Of a stretch of 64,000 nucleotides of DNA, positions 1 to 12,012 are shown piece after piece. The translations under genes and the position numbers were made by a program. The notes under the pieces are model-generated. The model was not told the origin of the DNA, made no database searches, and worked only from the letters and a program-made list of their open reading frames with translations. Numbering within the stretch: the first letter of the stretch is position 1; each line of letters opens with the position of its first letter. Source of the stretch: Citrus sinensis (taxonomy: Eukaryota > Streptophyta > Magnoliopsida > Sapindales > Rutaceae); contig NC_068556.1 of assembly GCF_022201045.2 (NCBI RefSeq), positions 22,983,501-23,047,500 on the forward strand. Reading direction: 5' to 3'.

Positions 1-3000
1 ATTTACTCAAATTATAGTGACATATATCTCTCAAAGAATGAAGTACGAAGTCCTCCACCCTCTCCAGTTTAAGAAATCAAATAGAAATGGATCCTCTAAT
101 CCTCTTTTATTAGGGTTTACATTACTAAATATTAATTATGTATGATTTACATGTATTATGTATTGTTTTTGTCTCTATCAATCACCTATCAAAAGACAAC
201 TAAAGGTAAAATGAGTAATAACCAATCTAAATCCTCGAAAAATATCCATTAATTTCCACCCACCCTTGTCTCTTCCGAAAAAAAAAAAAAAAACAAAAGC
301 CCAAATCTATCATTTTCAAATGGAGGGCAAATGATCATATGTTTGAGATGTGCTTATGGCTTGTATTGGCATAAAGTGGAAATTTGAAGACGTGTTAGTA
401 AATAAAAGTTGAGAAAGTAATACAAGTTGAGGCAGTGTTTAAAGAAAATAATATTGAGAAAAAACAAAAAAACTCCAGCTCCTATAAATTATCAATCTCA
501 AGTCTCAACACTACACTATAAAAAACTTTCCAAAATAAAACAATGGACAATGAAAGAAAAATAATAAGCTGGAATTTCGACAACTTTCACTTAAATTGTC
601 AATCCCAACTAGCTCTCTCTAGAAGCTTTAAACAAGTCGTTACCTCGAAGTTCAAGAGAGTGGTTGAGAAACTTCTGCGCACCAAATTTCCTCCTCAAAT
701 CCAAAAATTTGCATAGAACTGACGAAAGCCCAAAATTCTCTTTGGGCCAGGATGAAGCCCTTTTAAATCTTGGGCTTTTGGTATCCATAAGCAACCGGAC
801 CATAGTAAACGGTTTTAGTTGCTCTATGAGCACCACTTCATAAGTTTCCTATAACTCATTTGCTATTACAATTACATTTAAAAACATACAAAATCTCTCA
901 CAGGTTTGATTTTTCTTTTTCCATTTTTTTCTCTCAATTTTTTTTTTCCTTTCTTTTGGAACTGAAGAAGAAATGGGAAAAGGAACAAGATGCACACACT
1001 GTACTTGAGACGTCGCGTGAGCTCCAAAAAAAAAAAAAAATGTTAGTGTAATGTATTATCATTCACAAATTTAAATATTAGAGAGTTATTATTTTTATTG
1101 AATTCGTTTTTTTTGTTGTTGTTAATTAAAAAAAAAAAAAGATCCGTTCCTTATTTTTTCTTTTATTCATATTGATTATTTATATATTTGAGAAACTACT
1201 ATTTTTAAATTTCTAGAGAGAGAAATTTTAAACGATTTACAAGTAAAAAAAAGTATTTATTTAGAAATATAAATATTTCCAACACCAAATGCAACATAAT
1301 TAGAAAAAAAAGGATTTTAAGAGAAATTTGGAAGAGTGCCAATCGTCTAACTCGAAAGGTTTATGTTAAAAGGATCGGGCTAATTGCCTTCAAGCTGAAA
1401 ATTACTCACAAAACGGCAAAGCTAAAGACAACATAATCGCATCAAATCATTTATTAATAGGCCTAATAATAAATAGCGGTTACCCTATTTAAAAAAGTGA
1501 AAGGGGATGCATTGCAAATTTGCAATATCGTTGAATAATTTGAAAATGAATGGAGGTCAAAATAGGGTAACCGCCGGGCTCAGATACGTGTATTTTTATT
1601 TATTCAATTTGCTGAAGCCAAGCCAATCATACGACACGTTATGGCATGGACCAGTTTGGCTGCGCCACCTTCTTTGCTTCTCTGTCAAAATGGCTCCCCC
1701 CCTTGTCAACAATTAATCCATTTTACTGTTCTTGATGTTAATTTTGTTTTCTAATCAGTATGGTTACCATAAATGGTCTCACTCTAATCTTAGTTAATTG
1801 TACCTTTCAAACAGTTATTCACCTTATGTTAAAAAAGAGAAAAAAAAATAGTTGTACTCACAACTGAAACCAAACCTCTTGGATTACCTTAAGAAAATTT
1901 TCTAACTTAACCAATTAGTATATGCCCTTTTAAATCTCCAGTTATTTTTTTTTTTATAAAACGATAATCTAAAGTACTCCCATATAAAATTTTAAATTAA
2001 TAGATTGAGACAAGTTAAGTCAAAGAGTGTATTGTATTTACAAAATGGGTGGAGTTATTTTAACTTAAAATTTTGAGATATTGCATTCAAGTAATCTAAT
2101 GATAGATGAATAACTTTGACTTTTTTAAGATCTTCTATTGAATTGCTTGAAATCAATGGTTCAAAATTTGTATCAAAATTTTAAATAAAAGAATTTAAGT
2201 TAAAATAACCTCACCTTCACAAAATCATGACAAACAATTTACACAATAATATTAAGTAGATTTATCTAACTGAGATATTTACATCATAAGTAACGTGTCA
2301 TATTTTGATGTTACAATCCCATCAAACTTAATTTTTTGTATGACTTTTGATAATTTAATAGTCTTCTACTCACCTCTAGACGCAGCTCGACTAGCAATTA
2401 ATGTGTTTTACCTTCGTGGTTACTTGAGTTAGTGTTTAGTTCAAATAATAATTTAAACAATAGTGGGTGTTTACTCGGTGAGTATTTTCTTTCTCATTTT
2501 TTATGAAGAAAAGAAAAATTATTATTTTTTAATATTGATTACACATCACATTATTATATTACATAAATATTTACAACTGTTATTACAAAAGACATTATAT
2601 TGATATTTACATAATTGAGACTTACATTGACATTAAACTGATATTTACAATTAAATATACATAATTAGGACTTATATTGTTATATTAAATCTATGAAGTA
2701 CATGCTAAGATAAGTAACTCTCACATAAGAGGGATGTCTCTGCTCCACTCATATTTCGCAAGGGAGAAAAAGTTGTAAATAAGCTTCACACAATCATACA
2801 TAATACTTAATTGAGAGAGTTTTGAGTTTATGAGAACTCAAACCCCTACCCTCACAATCTTTCTTAACTGTGAGAATAGAGGTTCACCGCGGTGCCAAAG
2901 ACCCATTAACAAAAATTTGTTGTTATATCGCCATAAGAGATTTATTTTATTTTTTTCCCATTGAATTACTAGCACTCACAAATGAAATTTCGGTATAAAT

Positions 3001-4479
3001 CCATCAAAACCCTCCCGCGGGTTAACCTTTGGATCTCTTTCTCATCGTGGAATTTAGACTGCCAAATGCGTAAAAATAGACGTCACCTAATTAATTCAAA
3101 GAAGGAAAAGATAATGAACTCACCCATTATTAATTTATTATTATAATAATAATGTGAAAAGACTATAAAACAACCCCAAGAAAAATAACAAAATCCACCG
3201 AGGATAATTTGGTCATTTAAACATGCAAATCCATTTGCACTGAAAACATAACCCCACGCGCGGTTCTTTCGCCGAACGCTGTACGTCTAACCCTTGCTTG
3301 CTCCTTGTGAAATTCCTCTACAATTACCTCCCACTAAAATGTTCTGCAGCTTCTTCTACTCAAACATTACTTTTCATTCCTCTTGGCTCTATTCCCGCGT
3401 GTCAAAATATGATTGGGAAATAGAATGCCGTGATAAGAACTTCTTCTACAGAATCCCGCGCTTGCTAATGAGAATATTAACTATATGGAGAAATAACACT
3501 CGGATCCTTTTTTTCTTGTATTTTATCATTAAGGGTATGGGGCTTCTATTTGTATAAAATAGGTCCCAAATAACATGAAATGACTGAACTATATTAAAAA
3601 AAAAAAATTATGTCATACTTTCATTTCATCAAACACAAAAATATCAAGATTTGTTTAAAGACTTTATTTCAAATTAATGAATTGGACATACCATTATCTT
3701 TTAAACCAAAGATTGATAAAAAAATATTAATGTACTAGTGTTAAAAATACCTTTGAAAAAGAAAAAAAAAAGAAAGACCCTCACTAACAATATTATGTAA
3801 GTACTATATTTTAGCTCTATAGGATAGCTGGTTCGATTTTCTATATAATTTTTTACTATCATAATTAGTTATTTCAAATAACAATACAATGCTGAATTTC
3901 TTATAGTGTTCCATTATGTACAACGTGAAATTTTTAAAATTTATATTTTATAATAAAAAGAAAACTATATATGATAATTTCTTTTAGGAGAATAAAGATA
4001 CACCTTTAAGCACCTTATAAATATGGATAGGTCAGTAAAAAAAAAGAAATTTTTATCGACAAAATAAAAGATAATTTATCGATTTTGATGTAAAGATACT
4101 AAAAATAGAAAGATAAAAATATACTTTATTTTGTTGGTATACAATTGTTACATTGTGATATCTGATTTTAAGATTTTATCATCACAAGATTATTTTTATC
4201 ATTTCAGTAGGGCTACTATCCGTGACTTATAACCTATTTGATAAAGTTATTAAAAAAAAAACTTTTTTTTTATCGAGAATAATTAAAACTATAGGGCCAA
4301 AAATACTATTACGGTCGCGACATGCAACGGGTCGTGGACTCTTCCACGCTCTAAAACCCGCGCGTGTGGACGTGGTTTTTTCGTCCGATTAAAGACCAGA
4401 CACAGCCTCTTCAGCAAAACAAACGACATTAAAAAAAAAAAAAGAAAATTCACTGCAAAACTCGTAAAATATTTTCTCT
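1..4479. other. Intergenic AT-rich region
   Basis: No coding region here is convincing: open frames are short, lack recognisable domains and overlap homopolymer runs. There are many A and T runs and a stretch near 2700-2935 that might be an old dispersed repeat. From about 4300 the base composition changes to include GC-rich promoter-like DNA leading into the SANT gene. Confidence 0.6.
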
Positions 4480-4486
4480 TATAAAG
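4480..4486 (+). promoter_or_regulatory. Putative TATA box of the ELM2-SANT gene
   Basis: TATAAAG lies about 25-30 bases before a likely transcription start near 4510, upstream of the inferred 5'UTR exon that ends at 4615. Position and spacing fit a plant core promoter. No transcript evidence is available. Confidence 0.45.
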
Positions 4487-4591
4487 GCCTTAAAAGCAAG
4501 CGAGCAAAGCAGCGACTAGCCAGAAGACTTTCTCATTTTTATTTTTATTCTCTCTCTCCCTCTTTGAGATATCTTAAAATTTTCATTCGCC

Positions 4592-4603
4592 ATGAAAGCT
4601 TAA
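4592..4603 (+). promoter_or_regulatory. Three-codon upstream ORF in the SANT 5'UTR
   Basis: ATG AAA GCT TAA sits in the inferred first (untranslated) exon, 12 bases before the donor CAG|GTACC at 4615/4616. If the 5'UTR exon is correct, this minimal uORF is present in every spliced transcript and could dampen translation or require reinitiation. This is inference from position only. Confidence 0.4.
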
Positions 4604-4615
4604 GCTCTTCAACAG

Positions 4616-5656
4616 GTACCCTCTTCCTCTCTACATACATACGTGTATACATACATATGCACACACACACGCACACACGCATATATATTTGTGTATGAGT
4701 GTGTTTCTCTCTCATAACTGCGTACACGTTCATGTTTTGTTTGTTTCTAATCTTTAACTCTATAAGCTTTTAATTTGTTGCGTAACAAACGAAGACCCAT
4801 TTGCTTAACTTGATTCTTTAGCTTGCTTCTTAACGTGTTTTTATTCTTAATATTATATTATATTACATTATTATACGCGAAACTTTATCAAAATTTTCCT
4901 TTTTTATATTACTAATTCTTTATTTCTTTGTATCGTGTTTTGCTTGTTGAATGATTTAATGTACTTCGCTTTGTGGGATCATGTAGAATTCTTGTTATAT
5001 TTATTATTATTATTTTTCTTTTGTGGGTTGTTTATTTATTTATTGTATTATTGTGGGTACAGTGTTAAAAACTTTAAATGCTTTTTGTTTGTTCTAGATT
5101 TTAGATTATCCTGTGTTTGTTATCGAACATAGACGTGCTTAATGGTTACTAATATTTCTGTGTAAAGTTTTCAGTTTTACTGTCGTGGGATTGCTTCGTG
5201 GTTCATTTCGGGTTCAAAAAATGGATCTGGTTTCTTTAACTGCTATTCTGTTAGTGCGTGTTTTGTTTCTAAATATTAATTATTTTCAACTAATTATTGT
5301 TTTCGTTTATAATATTTATCTTTATTTTTTTATGACATGTACAAAGTTTTTTAGAAGTGTTAAATTTTCTTCAAGTAACAAACTTTCGGAATTTTTTTTT
5401 AATACTTTCTGTTTGATTTTCCTATGGAATATGCCTTTCTCTTTTTTGTGGAATAGGACAGAACATTGGAATTTTTGGTTATTATTTTTTTTAGAAAAAA
5501 TACTAGTTTATGTTGTGTTATTTAAGCGAAAACTGGAAATATATTTTCGAGCTTCTGAACTTTGGTTTACTTTATCTTTAAGAACGTGATGTATACTTTT
5601 GCCAATGCTGTTGTTGAATGTATCATAATCACGGTCTCTTCTAATCCTTGTGGCAG
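4616..5656 (+). other. 5'UTR intron of the SANT gene
   Basis: The donor is CAG|GTACC at 4616 and the acceptor GGCAG at 5652-5656 directly abuts the start ATG at 5657. The intron is T-rich and carries an AC/AT microsatellite near 4635-4690. A long leader intron ending exactly at the start codon is common in plant regulatory genes and often boosts expression. Open frames inside it are non-coding shadows. Confidence 0.65.
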
Positions 5657-8600
5657 ATGGATTTTGTTGAAGAAAATAATTGTGAGAATATCCTTGAAGA
5701 TGCATACAGCGAGCAGTTACTTTCACTGGAGACTACTGACATGTCTGATGACTATAGAGATCCGGAGTTGCTTCCTCGAATTGGAGACGAGTATCAGGTT
5801 GAAATTCCACCTCTTTTAGAAGAATGTGACTGTTCAGTTGATGCAAAAATCTTGTGTGGCATTCCCCATGAAGTTTTAGTTGGATTGCCCATATCAATAA
5901 TGTGGATCAAAGGGGAAGTTGAGGACATTAAACTTGAACCAGTAGTAGCTCCCAGTGATCCAACCAATGTATCTGAATGTACCAGAGTGACCCAGAATAT
6001 TTCCGATTGTCATGACTTAAAGCCTCAAGTTGAGTCTATGGGACTTGCATTGGACAGAGAACTTAGCTTGAGAGAATCATCAATGTTAGCTTTGCAACCG
6101 GCAATACAGATTGAAATGCACAAGAAGAATGAAGGCACAGGTTACCATCCAGTTCCAGGTTCTGCAGGTGAAATCTGGAGTGATATTGATGAAGCCAGTT
6201 TTCTCCTTGGTTTGTATATCTTTGGGAAGAACCTGTTTCAGGTGAAGAAATTTGTTGAGAGTAAGGGGATGGGGGAAATACTGTCATTCTACTATGGGAA
6301 GTTTTATCGGTCTGACAAATATCGTAGGTGGTCAGAATGCCGCAAAATGAAAAGCAGAAAATGTATATATGGACAAAGGATTTTTACAGGATTGAGACAG
6401 CAGGAGTTATTATCTCGTTTGCTACCCCATGTGTCAGAGGAATGCCAAAATACTTTATTGGAGGTACACCATGACATAAATTTCTATTTTTTGATGACAT
6501 CATACTGGTAGAATTGCCAAATGATGTGGCCTGATCTTGTGCTTGCATAAAGGACAAACTCAGAAACAATTATATCAAGTTCACACTATGATTACCAAAC
6601 TAGCTATTGGTTTTCCAGTGCTTGTTTCTGAATTCAGCATGGACTGTTTTCTATGTTATAAGGATTATGGCAATTTTTTCCATAGTACAAAGCCATATCT
6701 GATGTTTTCATTGTGAGTTTCACACAGTTTACAAGTCCCCGAACAAGTCTAACAATTATTTTAAAGTAACCCGCTCCTGCATACCACCTAACTATGAAAA
6801 AGGATAAGGAATTATCCTGTCATTCTGTTTCTACTTCGATAATATAGAAAGATTTACTTGACATGCATATTCATATCTACATTGTGGAAGTATTTCCTTA
6901 TTTGTCGGGTCCCCACTTTTATGCTGTCCCCAACTAGTTTCACTTTGCTCTTTAAACTTCAGGTTGCTTTGGAAATTCCGTATCTTGTTGCTTTATTTGA
7001 CAATTTGATGCAATAGCTGATATGCCTGTCATCATTTTGTTTTCCTTGATAGGAATCGAAAGCATTTGGAGTAGGGAAAATGACTCTAGAAAAATATGTT
7101 TTAAATTTAAGGGATAAAGTTGGGTTGAATGCTCTTGTGGAGGCAGTTGGAATTGGTAGGGGGAAGCAAGATCTTACAGGCATGGCTCTGGAGCCTTTGA
7201 AGCCCAATCATGCTGTCCGTCCAGAGATACCAACAGGCAAAGCGTGGTCAATGCTTAGTCCCTTGGAAATTGTCAACTTTTTAACAGGAGGCTACAGGTT
7301 AAGCAAAGCCCGATCAAATGATCTCTTCTGGGAAGCTGTGTGGCCTCGTTTGCTCGCAAGAGGGTGGCACTCAGAGGAGCCTAAAAATTACGGTTGTGCT
7401 GCTGGTTCCAAGCATTCTCTGGTCTTTCTTATACCAGGTGTGAAGAAGTTCTCAAGAAGGAAACTAGTGAAGGGAGACCACTATTTTGATTCAGTCAGTG
7501 ATGTCCTGAGTAAAGTTGCTGCAGAACCTGGGCTTCTTGAGCTTGAGATTGGAACAGATGGGGGAGATATTACCAAGGAAGAAAATGGGTGGACTGATGA
7601 AACAAAATTGGACCAGCAAGATTTTCCTGGTCAGCAACGACATTGTTATCTGAAACCTCGGATTCCAAATCGTGGTATGGATGGCATGAAGTTCACAGTT
7701 GTGGACACTAGTGTGGCTAATGAGGGAAGAATGAAAGTAAGAGAATTGAGAAATTTACCAGTTGAAATGAGGAATAATCCCATCTCGAGAAGCTATTCTG
7801 AAGACAGTGATTCTGGAACTTCTGAGGAGTCAACAGATGAGTCTGATTCTTCAAATACCATGCGTCTTTTTAGGAATGAGCAAAATGGTTCAAAGCCAAG
7901 AAATATAATTGCACCTTTTGAGAGGAATCTGAACAGGAGCTTTCCAGTCATTGTCTCTGGTTTGACTAGTGCACCTGCTGTAGATATCCCAGGCCAGAAA
8001 AGCAATATAGGTAATGGCATGCGACCGAGAAAGAGAAGAAATGCTCAATTGAACCATAGACTGAAACCTGAAAATGGTATTTATTTAGGCCCTGTTAAGA
8101 AACGACGACGGAGATTAAATGCTTGTAATCGAACTCAGACAAGCAGTACCGTCAGTGGCTTAGTGGGTTCAGAACTAAAACAAGATGAAGCCAGATGCTG
8201 TGTAGGTAATCTTAGTTTTGGAGAGAATATTTCCTTTCATGCGGATCCATCTCAGGAGAAATTATCATTCACCAATTCTACATCTAAAGGCAGCCCAGTC
8301 GTAAGTGGTGAAGGCACTATTGGTAGTACATGTTCTGGGGTTGAACATCCTTATGAGGAACCTCCACCACGAAGGATGATCGATTTGAACTTGCCTGTAT
8401 CTCCAGAGACAGAAACTGATGAACCTTTCTTGAAGGAAGGAACTGGAATACAACCTGATCAGGCAAGCAGGTTACCCAATGGTTCCAATGCGCTGAAAGA
8501 CGCTGCAAATATGGCCACCTCTGAGCAGCAGCCTGAAGTGAATGCTCGGAGGCACAGCACAAGAAACCGACCACTGACCACCAAAGCACTTGAAGCTCTT

Positions 8601-8825
8601 GCTTTTGGATTTTTAAGCACAAAGCAGAAGCGGAAATTTGGGGATTCCTTTCTGCGAGAACCTTCTCGTCGTTCTCGCGCTAGGACAAGATTTACTGAGA
8701 ACCTTGGTGGCAGTATCCCAGATATACCAGCAGAGGAAAAAGGAAATGATCTGTGTAATGATAATGGCAATATGTTCAGTGAACTTCCGGTTCAAGTCTC
8801 GCATTCAGACTTGACCAATAGCTGA
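5657..8825 (+). CDS. ELM2-SANT domain nuclear protein (Arabidopsis SANT1-4 type)
   Basis: There are two coding exons, 5657-6463 and 7053-8825, joined in phase 0 (LLE|ESKAF), giving 859 aa. The start ATG directly follows a splice acceptor; an ATG 9 bases upstream lies in the intron. Near residue 43 a GDEYQVEIPPL segment matches an ELM2-like motif. Residues about 173-232 form a SANT/Myb-like domain (pattern W..ID.ASFLLGLYIFGKN, then FYYGKFY and YRRW). The C-terminal half is low-complexity, acidic and Ser-rich, with basic nuclear localisation clusters near 590-620 (RPRKRRN, KKRRRRLN) and an EAR-like DLNLP motif near 713. The family is annotated in Arabidopsis as arginine-glutamic acid dipeptide repeat proteins (At1g09040/At1g09050 group), and SANT1-4 are reported partners of histone deacetylase HDA6. 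A role in histone deacetylation and repression is inferred. In Arabidopsis this family lies close to SRC2 (At1g09070), so finding SRC2 copies downstream here suggests conserved synteny. Confidence 0.9.
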
Positions 8826-9870
8826 TTATAAAAACAATAATGCGAGTTCCAGCAATCTTTTGTATTTCTGATATAGTGTAGAAGATGATCACTCCCCCTG
8901 GTTTCTTCAGTATCTGCGAGATATGAAGAGCGTAGCGATATTGAATAATCATGTGATCATATGATGAGGAAATTGACATGTTACAGTCATTTTGTGATAT
9001 AGAAAAACCAGAAGAGGAAAGTTCATAGCTTATTTCATATGAGAGTTAATAGTTATTTCTTCCATAGCTGGTATTTGGACCTAAGGTATTTTGACAGGGA
9101 GAATTGAAGCTCCGGTCACTTTCCGACAACAAATTTAGGTCATTGTTCATGCTGTTTATATCCCGATCACATACTGCCTTGTGATGTAAGTGAAGACTAA
9201 AGAGGTCACATTATAAGCCAACCCAAAGACTGACGCTATGGGTTCCTTCTGATTTTCTTTCCCCACTCATGAATGTTTCTTTTGCAAAGAATTTTCATTA
9301 ATGTTATAGAGTCACCAAACTGTTCTAAAGAATACTTAAGTTGATTTTGCATTTTTGTTATTGAAAGTGAAATATCTGTCTTTCGGATTTGAATCTCTCC
9401 GCACATTTTAAAAGGGAAACAGTTTTAATTTAGCCGGGATGTGGTGTGGTGTGACTGAAAAGAAATAGTTACATAATGTTTTGAGCAAAATTTTTGTACT
9501 TAAGTGAGACGCTTTAATACTTCTCATTGCAGAAAAGATTAACTAGAATGTAAGGACTTATATGATAATTGCCTTACATAAATAGAACATGTTAAAGTGC
9601 CCCGCGGCCAAGCCAAAGTATAAAAGCGGATGAAAAGGCCTTATACATGGCTGTCTTGAAGTCATCTACGTGGCACTGGCAGCCGGGCTCGAGGTCTCCA
9701 CATCCATCTTCTTCGTCATTTCTTCTTCCCAAACTTAATGGTTTTAGCTTAATTACATAACTGATATCCGTACACTCACCTTGAAACATCAGAATAAAAT
9801 CAAGCCAGAGAATAAAAACAATTCGGCGCCGTTTTGAGTTTTATTAATTGAAACAGGAAAAAAAAGGAAA
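8826..9870. other. SANT 3' flank and spacer to next gene
   Basis: This holds the 3'UTR of the SANT gene and the upstream region of the next gene. A TATAAAAG at about 9618-9625 could be a core promoter for the downstream gene, which would give a leader of about 220 bases. No coding region is supported. Confidence 0.5.
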
Positions 9871-11346
9871 ATGGGTCAGGCATTTCGTCGAGCATCTGGA
9901 AGGATTACATCCTCGTCTTCCACGACGTCGTCATCATCGAAAACGAAGAACGTCGTTGATAGGGGGCCACGTGTGGTTCCCACCGACGAGAAGATCTCGA
10001 GGACCGGTCCATTGGACGGTGGAGATCATCGCGGTAAGCGAGCTTCCGTTTTGTTCCTCATAAAACTCTATAAATGAAAAAATCAGCTCAAATTTTTTGT
10101 CAGTGAAGCAATGTAATAAAGTAAATTTTATAGAAATGGTTATAAAATTGACACTTATTTGCTTTTGCTTTTACAAAACCTGTTTAATATTATTATTATT
10201 TCATTTAGAGTTTTCAGAATTTATGTTTTGAATCTGATATTTAGTTGAGATTAACATGATGCGTGTTTCTGAGAGAATGCTGATGTGCGTTATGATATCT
10301 GGTGATGTTCTGAAGAGGGCAATCGGCCTGTTAATACGGGCAATGTGCTTGAAGAACGAGACCCACAATATGATGCTATGCTTAATCAAATGCTGGGAAG
10401 AGTTAAAACAAAGGCCGGAGGGAAAGCTGAGATGGGCGAGGTGAGATTTTGAGAGTTGTTTGGTGCTTGTGTTTTTATCTTTTTGAGAAAAGAAAGATTT
10501 CGATTATGTTGAACAAATTGTTATCTGTGAATGTTAGACCGAAGACTTACACTAGTTGCTGATTTATTTGCTTATTGAGTAGTAGAAATCAGAAAATTCA
10601 ATTCAATCATATTGTTTTCTTTACTGGAGAATGGCTCTAGCACTAAGCTCTTCACTGTCATTCCAATGGCTTGATACTGTAGTATTTCTGGGTAATTTGT
10701 TTCCTTGTATTTTTAAAATACCTTACTGTTCTTTCGTTTTTCTGTTGTAGTGCACTTTGAAAATGTGTAGCTATCCAAAGGAAATGGTGTTGGAGCATCT
10801 ACTATCTAACTAGATAACAAATATTAGAAAGGACTAAGCATTTCTTTGATGGATTGTGTTTTATGCTAAGTGGTAAGAGAAGCCTTAGCGGTGATTTGTA
10901 GTCGTTTTATTTCATTCTTATAACTTGAATCTTTGTATTCTTTGACATGCCTATGTTTAGATGATAAAAATCGTGCTTCTATTGATGAATGATAGCGTCA
11001 CTAGATTAACAGTTCATCTGTTGTGTGTGCTGGTTTATGAAACTCAATGACTATATTGCAGGCGGCTGTTGTGGAAAGGCAGACAAGACCATTGCCAAAA
11101 CTGCGAAATACTACGCCAGTTTCCTCTAGATACGAAGAGAAGCCTTCTCCTCCAGGGACCTTAAATGTGGCACAGCTGCGGCGCATCATGCTTCTGCATC
11201 AGGGCAAGGCTGATGATCACAATGGGCCACTGGATGCCAAGCAGATTGCAGAGAAGTTCCGACTAGATGTTTTGCAGGTTCAGGCAATTCTGCAGTGCCT
11301 ATCACTGCCTCCAGAAAGCAGCAATAAAGAGAGAAACTATCCGTGA
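9871..11346 (+). CDS. Small protein resembling complex I assembly factor NDUFAF4
   Basis: Three exons, 9871-10033, 10316-10440 and 11062-11346, splice cleanly (phase 1, then phase 0) to a 190-aa protein. The start MGQAFRRASGR follows an A-rich leader. A Ser-rich N terminus precedes a conserved block ending NVLEERDPQYDAMLNQMLGR. The C-terminal block (TLNVAQLRRIMLLHQGKA, then IAEKFRLDVLQVQAILQ) is a short helical module. Its pattern (helix, G/N-rich turn, IA/I..Y..L..V..LL) and length resemble human NDUFAF4 (175 aa, also starting MG), a mitochondrial complex I assembly factor. That assignment is by recall of pattern, not alignment, so function is tentative; the gene model itself is strong. The gene is convergent with the carrier gene downstream. 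The acceptor of intron 1 has a weak pyrimidine tract and was chosen because it alone keeps the frame. Confidence 0.75.
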
Positions 11347-12012
11347 TACTTCAAAAACCTCTCACTCACTCTTGTACCATGAATGGAGTTTTGTACTGAA
11401 TAAGACATGGTCATCCACAACATGAAGATCTTTTGAAGTTACATAAACCGGTTATATGGTTGGTTTTTTCATAGAGCAGACGTTATAGAATGTCGTTTCA
11501 TATCGGCTCAATTTGTAGGAAATTTTGTATTATAAACTGTCGTGTTCTCTATTCTTTCTTTCACGAGCCAAATTCTTGAACGTTGTTAGATCTAATCGAG
11601 CCGTAAAACCATCTTCTGGTTCTAATTTCAAACTTAAATGTGATGAACCATACATCTGTTGCGTAAAAGATCATTCTTTCTCAATGTCTACTCAAAACTA
11701 GGTGAGTGAATACAATTTCCAAACCATTGGCCAATTTTTTTTTCAACGGGCTTCATACAACCTCTATTGACATAACCAGCATAATTGCCGTAGATTAAAT
11801 TATAACCGCACGCCAAATACTCTCCATATCAACTTGTAGACGTTGACTCTCAATTATTATGGGTCTACCATGAAGTTACAGCCTGTATAAATAATGGCCA
11901 ATCAAATGTAATTGCGATTCCTCTTTCCTTGTATGAGGGCCTTTTAAGGACTGAGTGAAAAAGAATAGGATGACAAAAATATAGTGGGGGAAAAAAAAGA
12001 ATCATGTCATAT
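11347..12012. other. Convergent intergenic region
   Basis: The upstream gene ends at 11346 (+) and the carrier gene ends at 12013 (-), so this 666-base stretch holds two opposing 3'UTRs and polyadenylation signals. Nothing else is recognised. Confidence 0.6.

Noticed and set aside
609-836. 75-aa minus-strand frame
   Set aside because: No recognisable domain, no splice or promoter context; treated as chance.
2690-2935. Possible old SINE or dispersed repeat on the minus strand
   Set aside because: One B-box-like word (GGTTTGAGTTC) but no A box at the right spacing and no clear ends.
4545-4733. Cys/Val-rich minus-strand frame
   Set aside because: Produced by the AC/GT microsatellite in the SANT leader intron.
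5185-5589. 134-aa frame in the SANT leader intron
   Set aside because: Phe/Leu-rich T-run translation inside a well-bounded intron; no domain.
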